Below, piece after piece: positions 8,478 through 17,393 of a stretch of 64,000 nt of DNA. Position 1 is the stretch's first letter, and every line of letters starts with the position of its first letter. Both the position numbers and the translations under genes were made by a program. The notes under the pieces were generated by a model. That model was given only the letters and a program-made list of their open reading frames with translations, did not search any database and was not told where the DNA came from. The DNA comes from UBA7985 sp002690455 (GTDB lineage: Bacteria; Pseudomonadota; Alphaproteobacteria; UBA7985): positions 1 to 64,000 of the forward strand of contig CBFIIW010000003.1 in the NCBI GenBank assembly GCA_965662775.1. Direction: 5' to 3'.

Positions 8478-9128
8478 TCAGAAATCGACATTTGCGTAGT
8501 GCACCGGCGGTGGGACGCCCTCGATCCGGTCCGCCAGAATGGCTTCCATCGCCCGCCGAGACTTGACACGAGCATACCATCGCCGGAGCACCGGGTAGCG
8601 ATTCCATTCAATCAGATCCACGTAGTCGAGCACCGAAATCTGCGCGACAGCCGCGATGTCGGCGAGGCTGTATGAACCACCAGCGATCCAGTTGCGGTTC
8701 TCGTAAAGCTCTTCGATCAGTCCCAAGTACTGGCTGGAGAGCTGAACAGCCGTTCGCATTGCCGTACTGTCCGGCACACCCAGTCGCGCCATTGGCTTCT
8801 GGACCTTTTCAAACAGGATTGGCTTTGTGACGCGCCCCCCCATGTCCACGGCGAAATAGTGAGTCAGTCGTCGGGTCTCAGCACGTTCGATTATATCGCG
8901 CCCAATCAACGGCGGCTCGGGGTAGGTTTCATCCAGATATTCGGCGATCACCATCATGTAGGGCATTTGCGCCCCGTTATCGTCTTCGAATGTTGGAATT
9001 TCCATGACTGGGGTGTCCGGCGTCGCCGTCGTCGGTGCTGCGCTACGAAATTCCAGACGCTTTTCGCCCAGCATCAGCCGGATAATCCGACAGTTCGGAT
9101 CCAGTGGGAAGTGAAACAGGGTTCGCAT
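8478..9128 (-). CDS. Glutathione S-transferase family protein
   Basis: This 216-residue cytosolic protein has an N-terminal thioredoxin-like half (MRTLFHFPLDPNCRIIRLML, then VMEIPTFED and VIAEYLDETYP) and a helical C-terminal half with NWIAGGSYSLADIAAVAQIS, the N-capping/hydrophobic-staple signature of GSTs. The function is glutathione conjugation or a related redox role; the substrate is unknown. ATG 9128 matches the usual MRTLYHF family start; a TTG at 9149 would add seven residues. No strong ribosome-binding site is seen. It is divergent from uppP across a 373-bp gap. Confidence 0.9.
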   Translation of the reverse strand: MRTLFHFPLDPNCRIIRLMLGEKRLEFRSAAPTTATPDTPVMEIPTFEDDNGAQMPYMMVIAEYLDETYPEPPLIGRDIIERAETRRLTHYFAVDMGGRVTKPILFEKVQKPMARLGVPDSTAMRTAVQLSSQYLGLIEELYENRNWIAGGSYSLADIAAVAQISVLDYVDLIEWNRYPVLRRWYARVKSRRAMEAILADRIEGVPPPVHYANVDF

Positions 9129-9501
9129 AAGATTCGGGTACAGCTTCAACGCGTAGCTGACAAGTCCTCACACGAACGGTCCAGCCGCATATCATGATTT
9201 CGCCCCAAAAAAGGCGCTCCTCTCCCTCTGTCCGGAGATTCAGTCCCAGTTGACGCTGGGATCAAGGCTCATTGCGCAGGCCGCTTTACCTCGTGTTCCG
9301 TGGCTGTTTTCTTGTGATTGGCTACGGCGTTGCCTTCGCGCCACGCTGTGCGTCGGCAGGCACAGTTGAGCACACAACGCTTATGCGACAGCTCATCTGG
9401 ATTGAATTGTTGCTCCCAAGCAGGAATGACGTACTCAGCCAATCTCAATGTCGGGTGCATAAATGTCTATGCTGCAAGCCTTTTTTTCGGGATCATGACG
9501 G
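9129..9501. other. Gene-free gap between GST and uppP
   Basis: These 373 bases separate two divergent genes and should hold both promoters. A small perfect hairpin, TCCCAG-TTGACG-CTGGGA, lies near 9244-9261. No tRNA-like fold, convincing reading frame or clear -35/-10 pair was recognised. Confidence 0.4.
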
Positions 9502-10350
9502 ATGTTCGGGTTGCTGATCATCCAGTCGCTGGTGCAAGGTGTGACCGAGTTCCTGCCGGTATCCAGTTCAGGCCATCTGGTGCTGATCTGGAGCGCCGCG
9601 GAGTGGGCTGGTGTCGATGCCCGCTTCAGCACTTCAGAGATGCTGACCCTCAACGTCGCGCTACACGTCGGCACCTTGTTGGCGGTCATGTTGTATTTCT
9701 GGCGGCTGGTTTGGGCGACGATTCAGGGCGGCTTCGACATGGTGCGCTGGCGCGACACAGACAATAGACGCTTGTTCGTTTTCCTTGTGATTGCCAGTTT
9801 TCCGCTGATGGTGGCGGGCGTGCTGGTTGCTCAGTTCGTTCCGGATGCGTGGCTTCTCAACCCTTTGCTGGTGGCAGCTACCACCCTTGTTTTCGGCCTG
9901 CTGCTGCTATTTGCAGACATCGGTTTCGACAGCCGCCGGACGGCTGATGATATCAGTCTGTGGGACGCGTTGGTGTTCGGGCTAATGCAGTGCCTTGCGC
10001 TCATTCCCGGCACGTCGCGTTCTGGGATAACGTTGACTGCGGGACGAATGCTATCCATCAACCGGACTGACGCAGCCCGGCTGTCCATGGTGTTATCCAT
10101 TCCAGCCATCATGGCTGCGGGTAGTTTTGAGGGCCTGCAGTTGGTGATGGCTGGGGACTGGGCCTTCAATCGCATTGCAATGATCGGGGCTGGTCTGGCT
10201 TTCTGCTCAGCCATGGGCGCGATCTCGCTATTCATGCGGTTTATCCGGATCTCGGACCTGCTGCCGTTCGTCATTTATCGCGTGGTGCTGGCGCTGGCGA
10301 TTTTTGCCTTCATTCTCGTGATCGGTGTGTCGGCAACACCACCCACATGA
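9502..10350 (+). CDS. uppP: Undecaprenyl-diphosphatase
   Basis: This BacA/UppP family enzyme of 282 residues dephosphorylates undecaprenyl pyrophosphate at the inner membrane, recycling the lipid carrier for peptidoglycan and other glycans. The two signature motifs are present: VTEFLPVSSSGHLVL near the N-terminus and LALIPGTSRSGITL near residues 170-185. About eight hydrophobic segments follow the family pattern. Overexpression of this family confers bacitracin resistance in other bacteria. It is convergent with the NDUFA9-like gene. Confidence 0.95.
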   Translation: MFGLLIIQSLVQGVTEFLPVSSSGHLVLIWSAAEWAGVDARFSTSEMLTLNVALHVGTLLAVMLYFWRLVWATIQGGFDMVRWRDTDNRRLFVFLVIASFPLMVAGVLVAQFVPDAWLLNPLLVAATTLVFGLLLLFADIGFDSRRTADDISLWDALVFGLMQCLALIPGTSRSGITLTAGRMLSINRTDAARLSMVLSIPAIMAAGSFEGLQLVMAGDWAFNRIAMIGAGLAFCSAMGAISLFMRFIRISDLLPFVIYRVVLALAIFAFILVIGVSATPPT

Positions 10351-10398
10351 TGCAAGGGTGATCCGACTGGCGCGGGCGCACCTGATGAGTTTGGTTCG

Positions 10399-11334
10399 TC
10401 AGACCTGCGCGTACTGCCCGCCATTGCGAAAGCGGCCCAGATAGGACGGCAGGACAGCTTCAATCGGCGTCGGCTCGATCCCCAGCGCCGCCAAGCCAGG
10501 CAGGCTGTCGTCCGCGATATTATCCGTGCGCAGACGCTTGATCTGGTCGAGCGTAATCGGCGGGGCCATGGGTGCCAGCGAACTGGCAAGCGCGATCAAC
10601 TCTGCCACGCCCCAGGGCAGGTGTACCAGCGGCGCGCGCGATCCCGTGACGGACTGCATTAGATTCATCAGGGCCCGGAAGCTGTAGATCTCCGGCCCAA
10701 CAATGTCGTAAGCCAAGCCAGCCGTGGTATCATCCGCAACTATCGCAGCGATTGCATCCGCGACATCGCTCACAAAAACCGGCTGAAACCGTGTCTTTCC
10801 GCCGCCGATCAGTGGCACTGCGGGTAGAGTACTAAATCGATTGAAGAAGGTGTCTTCCGGGCCCACCAGCAACCCCGGGCGCACGATGGTTGCTGTGGGG
10901 AAGGCGCGCAAGGTGGCATCCTCACCCAACGCCTTGCACCGGGTCGAGTCTGAGCTGTGATTTGCATCAGCGCCCAGCGCCGAGACATGGATGAACCGAC
11001 GGACCCCAGCCTTGGCGGCGGCTTCAGCGAGTGTGGCAGCGCCTCGAACCATGGTTGCGTCAAAGCTCTGGTCTTTGCCGCTTTCATAGAAAACGGCAAC
11101 CAAGTTGATAACCAGATCAGCGCCGTGGACCGCACGGGCGACCGCGGCGGCATTCTGGATCGGCGCGTATACTGCCTGAATCTGGCCGACTTCGCCTTGA
11201 GTAAGCAGGTATCGTGCGTTCGACGGGCGTCGGGAGGCCACACGAACGCGATAGCCGGCCTTCGCCAACTGCGGGACAATATAGCGGGCGAGAAAGCCAG
11301 TCCCGCCCATCACGGTTGCAATCTTTTGAGCCAT
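10399..11334 (-). CDS. NDUFA9-like NAD(P)H-binding protein
   Basis: This 311-residue protein is of the atypical SDR/NmrA-like type. It has the nucleotide-binding VMGGTGFLARYIVPQLAKAG near the N-terminus, LVINLVAVFYESGKDQ, and RFIHVSALGAD. It matches the bacterial relatives of the mitochondrial complex I subunit NDUFA9, common in alphaproteobacteria, whose exact bacterial role is unclear. Start at ATG 11334 is preferred because GGAG lies 9 nt upstream; ATG 11349 would add five residues. It is convergent with uppP. Confidence 0.85.
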   Translation of the reverse strand: MAQKIATVMGGTGFLARYIVPQLAKAGYRVRVASRRPSNARYLLTQGEVGQIQAVYAPIQNAAAVARAVHGADLVINLVAVFYESGKDQSFDATMVRGAATLAEAAAKAGVRRFIHVSALGADANHSSDSTRCKALGEDATLRAFPTATIVRPGLLVGPEDTFFNRFSTLPAVPLIGGGKTRFQPVFVSDVADAIAAIVADDTTAGLAYDIVGPEIYSFRALMNLMQSVTGSRAPLVHLPWGVAELIALASSLAPMAPPITLDQIKRLRTDNIADDSLPGLAALGIEPTPIEAVLPSYLGRFRNGGQYAQV

Positions 11335-11471
11335 CTTCAGAGTCTCCATTCAGCCCCGCTCAGGCGGGACAGGGAAGGGTTGGATGACAAATAGTCCAAC
11401 CCGCAGCATCTGACAAAGCGCGTATTGACCAAGGGAGCCCTTCACCGCGCGAAACGACAGTCTGGCATGTG

Positions 11472-11500
11472 TTGACATCACGCACGGAAAAGGCTTTATC
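11472..11500 (+). promoter_or_regulatory. Probable sigma-70 promoter of tRNA-Leu
   Basis: TTGACA (11472-11477) and TTTATC (11495-11500) are separated by exactly 17 bases. Transcription would begin about 45 bases before the tRNA. Confidence 0.7.
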
Positions 11501-11552
11501 CGGCGCACATCCAACGGGTGGCGGAGTCAACGGCTTCGGCAAATGTTCGGTG

Positions 11553-11639
11553 GCCCAGGTGGCGGAATTGGTAGACGCGCAGGTTTCAGGTACCTGTGCC
11601 CTTCGGGGCGTGGAAGTTCGAGTCTTCTCCTGGGCACCA
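11553..11639 (+). tRNA. tRNA-Leu (anticodon CAG)
   Basis: The acceptor stem GCCCAGG pairs with CCTGGGC, followed by discriminator A and an encoded CCA. The anticodon stem CAGGT/ACCTG encloses the loop TTCAGGT, giving anticodon CAG. A variable arm with GCCC-TTCG-GGGC gives the class II shape expected for leucine tRNA. Total length is 87 nt. Repeat patches start about 75 bases downstream. Confidence 0.97.
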
Positions 11640-11712
11640 TCTCAGCAACACCCAATTTTCTGCCATGTCAGTTCACCTGCCGGAAAGGCAACCCATGCGA
11701 AAGACTCGCGGG

Positions 11713-11758
11713 TTGCACGCTCGATTTGACGCCGCTTCGCGGCTTACAAATCTCCCAT
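11713..11758 (-). repeat. Palindromic repeat A, copy 3 (inverted)
   Basis: Read on the minus strand this matches 8241-8286 at about 43 of 46 positions, including the entire hairpin. It lies 74 bases after tRNA-Leu and overlaps the first 17-bp tandem copy by six bases. Confidence 0.9.
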
Positions 11759-11820
11759 ACGCATTTGAATTCCATGCGCATGTGAACCCTATACACATTT
11801 GAACCTCATACACATTTGAA
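11753..11820 (+). repeat. 17-bp tandem repeat, four imperfect copies
   Basis: Copies at 11753-11769, 11770-11786, 11787-11803 and 11804-11820 follow the pattern N-CATAC-(G/A)CATTTGAA with a strict period of 17. The two distal copies are almost identical (one or two differences). The period is not a multiple of three and no reading frame uses it, so it is non-coding. Confidence 0.85.
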
Positions 11821-11875
11821 CCAAGGCATCTGGCTTCGCCGGTCACGAAGAGTTCATGCATTTGCTGGTTTGCGC

Positions 11876-11921
11876 GTGGGAGGGCTGAAGCCCGCGAAGC
11901 GGGCAAAGCTCGAGCGCGCCA
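11876..11921 (+). repeat. Palindromic repeat A, variant copy 4
   Basis: It begins GTGGGAG and ends CTCGAGCGCGCCA like copy 2, but the hairpin is GCCCGC-GAA-GCGGGC. The additional C on one arm is matched by an additional G on the other, so pairing is preserved. Confidence 0.8.
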
Positions 11922-12111
11922 TAGTTGCCAGTGCAAGATGCTTTGGAAAGCCACTCCAGCTCTGTGCCCCAGCGCAGAGGGAGCCGATAAAGCATGTCAA
12001 TCAGGAAACGAAGCCGACTTTCACTGACTTCGCGTGTCCATTTGCTTCGCGGCCAGTGAGAGAAGACTGAACCTTTCGATTTCCCCCTGTTGGCTTATCA
12101 ATGAACAGGTT

Positions 12112-12164
12112 GCGTCGACTTGGTCCTGACCGCGCTTCGCGCGACAGGCCCAACCGCCGCGCAC
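12112..12164 (+). repeat. Palindromic repeat B, copy 2
   Basis: This is the same 53-bp length as 8122-8174 and about 47/53 identical, with the hairpin CGCGC-TTC-GCGCG. It ends the repeat patch that begins after tRNA-Leu. Confidence 0.85.
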
Positions 12165-12767
12165 GCCCAGCTTGGATCTCAAGACAGACATCACGCCGGC
12201 CTTAGTAAGGCGTGTCCGTAAAGCTTCGAAGCCCAGGCGATCCGGATGCGTGTCGGAATAAAGAGCTTAAAAATACAAGACAGCGGCGTTTCGGTTCTGC
12301 TAAAGTCAATCGCAGGACAAAAGAGTTGAGAACAAGCGTCATGTCTTCGAAAGACCTGAACTGCACGACCAGCACGACGACGCTTCGGGCCCTTTACTGG
12401 GGCTGCGGCGGTGGCGTTATGGCGTGCTTTTCTGGCGCTGTGGTTGCGACAATGCCAAACGGCTCGCAGCATTCGAGCTGCATGAGCGCGAGTGCTTCTG
12501 AGCGTGACAGTCGCTTCACCCCATCAGAGAAAATACGCTAGCAGAGCGCCCGTCCGACGTGGTTTGCATTGTGCTCGAACCAGTGCAGCCCTTCGTGTGA
12601 ACTGTGGCTGTTTGCCTTACGACGGGGCAGAATGGACGCCAGTGTCGCTATTTTGTGTCGAGTATCCACAAGTAACCCCCCAAACTCTGCACAGTCACCG
12701 CTCATGTTATGCGATTGGTGGAGCCGTTCCAGTTGAAGGCGCATCAACATCGTCTTAGTTCTAGCGC
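12165..12767. other. Gene-free stretch before the cadherin-repeat gene
   Basis: No convincing coding region is seen on either strand. The short open frames overlap each other antisense and lack ribosome-binding sites or family motifs. The stretch presumably contains the promoter of the large surface-protein gene, which I could not place. Confidence 0.4.
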
Positions 12768-15700
12768 ATGCGCACTAGTATGTCGCTCCGCTCGCCTTTC
12801 CTGGGCGCCCGTCGCCGGTTACTTGCTGACCGCCTGGCCGTGGCATTGGGCCTATCTGCGGGCGCAGTGGGGGCCAGCAGCTTGGCCCAAGCTGGTGATG
12901 TCAATGCACCGCAGACCCCGCATACGCTGCTGCTGCCCAAGCACTACAAGATCTTTGAAGGCGGAAGGGCGGTCTTTGCGCTGGAGAGCGGTGAACAACT
13001 CAGTCTGACCTCAGACCAGTACGTGCTGCTCGATGGTGACTTATTGTTAGTGGTCGACGAGCGAGCCCCGAACACCATGGCACAGCTGCCGGTGCGGGGG
13101 TCTCTGCGCACGCAGCTGCTCTCTGAGGTCGAGCCAGTGCGCAACCAAGAAGGCAACATCGTCGAAGTCAGCTCCACCCAGCCGCTTTGGTCGGGTGAGG
13201 GGCCGGCGCCACGGCTGTTCGAAGAGATTGACCTCCAGACCTACGACTTCTCGCAGGCCGATTTAGCGGACGCGACGGAAGGCGAACCCGTGGGCAGTAG
13301 TCTGTCACTGGCTGCGTCTTCGAGTTTGGCCTCCTTCATCCTCGGTGTCTTCGGGCTGACCTTTGCGCAGGCCAATGACGACCCGCAAGAGGTTCCACTG
13401 CCAGTTTCCGGCGGGGGTGCCGGCGGCTTTTCCGGTGCGGTTATCAAAGGCCCTTTGCTCAACGCCTTCGTGTTCCTCGATGAGAACGGCAACGGCTTGT
13501 TTGACGCTGGTGAACCGAGCGTAACCACCGACGCCACGGGTGCCTATTCGATCAGCTCCTCGGCCGCCAATCCTGAACTGATCGTTACGACCAGCGACCA
13601 GACCGTCGATACCAGCACCGGCACAGTTCTCTCTGGCATGACCTTCAAGGCACCAGCCGAGGCTTCTGTGGTGACGCCGCTGACCACCATGATGGAAGAG
13701 ACCGGGCTGAGCGCCGCTCAGATCAAGTCCGTCCTGGGGCTGCCCGCGTCGGTCGACCCGCTGACCTTCAACCCTTACGCTGCGGGCGTGAATGCAGGAG
13801 ATGCACTGGCGACTGAGCAAGCCTCGGCGCAGACCATGGCCACGCTGGCGGCCTTTGCGGCGGCGGCGGCTGGCACCGGGATCGCTCAGCACGATGCCTT
13901 TGCTGCTGCGCTTTCAGCGTTGAGCACGGTGATGCAAGCCAAGGACGCGGGCGGAACTAGTCTCGACCTGAGCGATGCAATGGACCTTGGTGACATTCAA
14001 ACCGCCTTTACCGCGGCTGTGTCCACTGTCTCTGGCGTTACCGGCGCGCAGACTACAGACATAGCGGCCATTATCAGTGATGTCACCTCGGCGATCCAAA
14101 ACGTTAATACCAAGATTGCCAGCATCATCACCGTCGATCTGAGCAATCCCGCCAACGCCAATATCTTTGGTTTGCTGCAGGTGCTGCAGGATCAGGTGGA
14201 ACAAGCGGCCGAAGATGAGACGGCCACCCCTGGTTCGGGCACCATCGGCTTTACTGACCCTACAGCTGTCAACAACGCAGCAACCAATTCGCCGCCTACT
14301 GACATTGATCTGTCTGCCAGCTCCATTTCTGAGGATGCTTCGTCACTGGTTGTTGGCGTCCTGACCACCACCGATGACACCACCACCGACTTCAACTTCA
14401 CCTACGAGATCGCAGAGATTGAAGGCTCGACCGACCATTCCGCCTTCTCGATCAATCAGGCCAATGGCGAGCTGTCGTTCGTTGCCCAGCCCGACTTCGA
14501 CACGCAATCCAGCTACACCATCATTATCAAGGCCACAGACGGCGGTGGTAAGGCATTCTCCCAGACCTTCACCATCACGGTGACTGAAGTGGTCAATGAT
14601 TATGACCCCGTTTTTACGTCCGGCACCACTTTCAACGCGGCTGAGAACCAACTCCAAACCGGTTACACGCCTTCGGCAACCGATGCTGATGGTCAAACCG
14701 TCAGCTTCAGCATCCATGGTGGTGCGGATGCAGCCCTCTTCGAGCTGGATGGTGTAACGGACGCCTTAACATTCAAGGCAGCGCCGGATTTCGAGACGCC
14801 AACCGATAGCGGCGGGAATGGCACTTATGATGTCCAGATTCTGGCCAGCGACAGGGCGGGCCGCTCGGCTACGCAGAGTGTCAGCATCGCTGTCACCGAC
14901 GTGGACGAGTCGGCACCAAACGCTACTGTCAATAACCCTCTGGTGCAGGTGGCCCCGGGCGGCACACTCGCACCGATCGCCCTAACCAGCTTCGCCAGCT
15001 TCAGCGATGCGGCCCCAGGCACAATTGCGTCGGTAACAGCGAGCGGCGCTGGCACCATCGCCCTGACGCCCACTACTGTCGCGGGGAGTCTGTCAGGAAC
15101 TTATGTTGGCGTTACAACCGATGGGTCTACCTGGACATCGACGCCCGCGACGCTGACGCTGGTGGCAACGGACAGCGGTGGGCTGACCGCAACGACGAGC
15201 CTGACCGTGGCCGAGCAGCTCAGCCTGGATGAGACAGATTTGAGCAGCGCGGAGGCAAGTTACACCGTCACCGGTTCAGACGCCGATGACACGGTTAACC
15301 TGGGTACGAATGGCAGCCTGGCGGTTGAACGGGCAGCCACTGCGCACACGGTTACGATCAATCTCGGAGATGGCAACAACCACTTTGAAGCGTTGCACGT
15401 CGCATACGGAGGGGGTGAGGTCTTCACGTACACCGGGGGCAGTGGCACTGACACGGCTATCGTAAACGGTCAGATTGCGGCCAATGATGGTATTGCGACC
15501 TTCACGATGGGCGATGGCGCCAATTCGCTTGAGCTGCTTGTCGATCAAATCCGACTGGCAAAAACGCAGGGAGCCGGTTCATTCGATACCACTTCGGTGT
15601 TTAGCTACACTGGCGGCGCTGACAACGATACGGTTACAATCCGGAATGACTGGAATGGTGCTGCCGACAACTATATCGGCTCGGACGGTGATGTGTATTT

Positions 15701-16118
15701 CAATATGGGCAATGGCAATAATGCTCTGGTCATTGACACACAAGACCTCATCTACTTCAGCCTTTACAATGGCACCGTCACCTATACCGGCGGCACCGGG
15801 AGTGACACCATTGACCTGTCCGTGAATGCGCGCGTGAATACGGGCATGGTTGTAGATTTTGGTGCGGATAGTGCAGCGGACACGCTAACGGCCGGGCGTT
15901 TGGAAACTGGCTTTGTCATTCGCAATTTGGACCCGAGCGAGGACAGCGTTCGGCTTGGGATCGAAGGCTTTGCACCAACAAGTTACAACGTCACCATGAA
16001 TGGGGCCGATGCTGAGGTGACATACGTTCTGAGCGGGGTCACGCGCGGGTTTACGGCCGAAGGCGTCACGCTGACCAATGATGATATCCAGATTTCGGGC
16101 GACTATCTGCTCCTTTAG
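12768..16118 (+). CDS. Large cadherin-repeat surface protein
   Basis: This 1116-residue protein has a possible N-terminal export segment (about 21-42). A short FEGG/SGEQLSL/LLDGDLLLVVDE region precedes a hydrophobic stretch (about 180-200). SdrD-like domain 222-290 contains DENGNGLFDAGEP and ends in VVTPLTTMM; a long helical Ala-rich stretch follows (about 300-480). Two cadherin-like domains lie at 509-607 and 613-712, and an Ig-like domain at 716-815. Then come four 54-59-residue repeats with YTGG-G-DT and GDGNN-type turns (about 830-1050). It resembles large adhesins, possibly type I-secreted and calcium-binding. No transporter genes are nearby. ATG 12768 or 12780 could be used. Confidence 0.75.
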   Translation: MRTSMSLRSPFLGARRRLLADRLAVALGLSAGAVGASSLAQAGDVNAPQTPHTLLLPKHYKIFEGGRAVFALESGEQLSLTSDQYVLLDGDLLLVVDERAPNTMAQLPVRGSLRTQLLSEVEPVRNQEGNIVEVSSTQPLWSGEGPAPRLFEEIDLQTYDFSQADLADATEGEPVGSSLSLAASSSLASFILGVFGLTFAQANDDPQEVPLPVSGGGAGGFSGAVIKGPLLNAFVFLDENGNGLFDAGEPSVTTDATGAYSISSSAANPELIVTTSDQTVDTSTGTVLSGMTFKAPAEASVVTPLTTMMEETGLSAAQIKSVLGLPASVDPLTFNPYAAGVNAGDALATEQASAQTMATLAAFAAAAAGTGIAQHDAFAAALSALSTVMQAKDAGGTSLDLSDAMDLGDIQTAFTAAVSTVSGVTGAQTTDIAAIISDVTSAIQNVNTKIASIITVDLSNPANANIFGLLQVLQDQVEQAAEDETATPGSGTIGFTDPTAVNNAATNSPPTDIDLSASSISEDASSLVVGVLTTTDDTTTDFNFTYEIAEIEGSTDHSAFSINQANGELSFVAQPDFDTQSSYTIIIKATDGGGKAFSQTFTITVTEVVNDYDPVFTSGTTFNAAENQLQTGYTPSATDADGQTVSFSIHGGADAALFELDGVTDALTFKAAPDFETPTDSGGNGTYDVQILASDRAGRSATQSVSIAVTDVDESAPNATVNNPLVQVAPGGTLAPIALTSFASFSDAAPGTIASVTASGAGTIALTPTTVAGSLSGTYVGVTTDGSTWTSTPATLTLVATDSGGLTATTSLTVAEQLSLDETDLSSAEASYTVTGSDADDTVNLGTNGSLAVERAATAHTVTINLGDGNNHFEALHVAYGGGEVFTYTGGSGTDTAIVNGQIAANDGIATFTMGDGANSLELLVDQIRLAKTQGAGSFDTTSVFSYTGGADNDTVTIRNDWNGAADNYIGSDGDVYFNMGNGNNALVIDTQDLIYFSLYNGTVTYTGGTGSDTIDLSVNARVNTGMVVDFGADSAADTLTAGRLETGFVIRNLDPSEDSVRLGIEGFAPTSYNVTMNGADAEVTYVLSGVTRGFTAEGVTLTNDDIQISGDYLLL

Positions 16119-16310
16119 GTTCTGCCAGCAACAAGACTACCGACCGCTCTAGCAGCATTCTGTTCCAGCCTGTTCCCCGGGGCTGAGCGCAACCGCAACT
16201 AACTCCAAGGGCAAATAACAATGGCGTGCCAAAATTCCACGTGGTGAGACAGGATACGAGCCTTAATGCTATGAATCCATCGGTGCTTTGCTGTGATGGG
16301 GGAACAATGC

Positions 16311-17210
16311 ATGCGGTTTTCAAGAGAAATTATCAGCACATTTGCGACAGTTGTGACAGCGATCGCAGCCCTCATGCTTGCGCCGGCCTCCGGGCTGGCT
16401 GATCACAAGTTTCCCCGAAATCTATCGGCAAACGGCCCCTGGAAGACCAATCTTCAATGGATCACAGCGCCGCTCAATCGCGGCTTCAAGGTCGATGACC
16501 GCGGGAGAACCCTTGCCGTGGATCAGGCTGGCGTTCCGGCCCTGATCACAGCCGATGCCGGGCTTCGGGCTTATTTTCAATGGGCGCCAACCGACGATGG
16601 AACCATCCGGTACTTCGATCACATTGCTTTCAGTGATTTGGTGGAAGATGGTTGGACCGAGCCGCAAATTGTCACCTTTGACGCCGATTTCAGCCAGCGG
16701 GACCAGCACCTGTACCCCTTTGACCCCACAGTTGTTCGGTTGGAGGACGCCCGCTATCGAATGTATTTTACCCGTAACAACAGCGCTTCGCGGCCACCCA
16801 AGCGCGACTTCAGCTTATCTTCTGCGATCAGCGACGATGGTTTGCACTTTCGGCTGGAAGATGGTGATCGCCTTAAGCTCGAAGACGGTCCAATCAACGA
16901 CTGCGCTGTCATCTTCTTCAATGGTCTCTGGCATCTGATTTCCCCGGATCATTCCAACATCGGAGTCGCGTATTATGCGACATCGCAGGATGGTTTATTC
17001 TTTGAGCGGCAGGACAACTTGTTCTTTGATGGCGGTGCCTGGTTGGGGAACATGGTTGAGAATGAAGGCACAGTGTATTTCTTTGGCACGGGCTTTACCC
17101 TCAAGACGACCGACTTCTCGCACTGGCAACTGGTGGATCGTAATCGCTTCGCAGACGCCGGTGTAGCCCTGTTTGACGGACAAATTCACATGCTATCCGT
17201 CGGCCGCTGA
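16311..17210 (+). CDS. Secreted protein resembling five-bladed propeller glycosidases
   Basis: This 299-residue protein begins at ATG 16311, with GGGGGA 7 nt upstream (GTG 16293 is less likely). A clear signal peptide (TFATVVTAIAALMLAPASGLA) ends near residue 30. The mature part repeats short aromatic, acidic blocks such as FDPTVVRLEDARYRMYFTR, SSAISDDGLHFRLEDGDRL and YYATSQDGLFFERQDN. This spacing is typical of the five-bladed beta-propeller in GH32/43/68-related and DUF-type proteins. The catalytic acids of a glycosidase cannot be assigned, so it may be binding rather than hydrolytic. It follows the cadherin-repeat gene by about 190 bases and may share its function. Confidence 0.65.
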   Translation: MRFSREIISTFATVVTAIAALMLAPASGLADHKFPRNLSANGPWKTNLQWITAPLNRGFKVDDRGRTLAVDQAGVPALITADAGLRAYFQWAPTDDGTIRYFDHIAFSDLVEDGWTEPQIVTFDADFSQRDQHLYPFDPTVVRLEDARYRMYFTRNNSASRPPKRDFSLSSAISDDGLHFRLEDGDRLKLEDGPINDCAVIFFNGLWHLISPDHSNIGVAYYATSQDGLFFERQDNLFFDGGAWLGNMVENEGTVYFFGTGFTLKTTDFSHWQLVDRNRFADAGVALFDGQIHMLSVGR

Positions 17211-17255
17211 TTTTCAGCCGTGAGCTTTCACCACCACGAGTATCGAGTCTTTGGC

Positions 17256-17279
17256 AAATGAGCCGCTAAGCGGTCATTT
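17256..17279 (+). terminator. Probable terminator after the propeller-like gene
   Basis: AAATGA-G-CCGC, loop TAA, then GCGG-TCATTT form a 10-bp stem with one bulged G, followed by TCTTCTC. It lies 45 bases after the stop codon. The T-rich tail is imperfect. Confidence 0.5.
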
Positions 17280-17393
17280 CTTCTCAAAAACATATATTAT
17301 CAATATAAAAATTGTTTGATACTTCCTTCAAAACATATTAATTGGATTTTCGGCGGGATCCAAAAAAATCCAGTAATTTTGACTGAGATTGTG

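Noticed and set aside
12191..12758. Several short overlapping frames between repeat B and the cadherin gene
   Set aside because: They conflict with each other, are rich in Arg/Cys/His as in random GC-rich DNA, and lack ribosome-binding sites.
11640..12767. Insertion sequence or integrase after tRNA-Leu
   Set aside because: No transposase or integrase motif in any frame, and no matching terminal inverted repeats.
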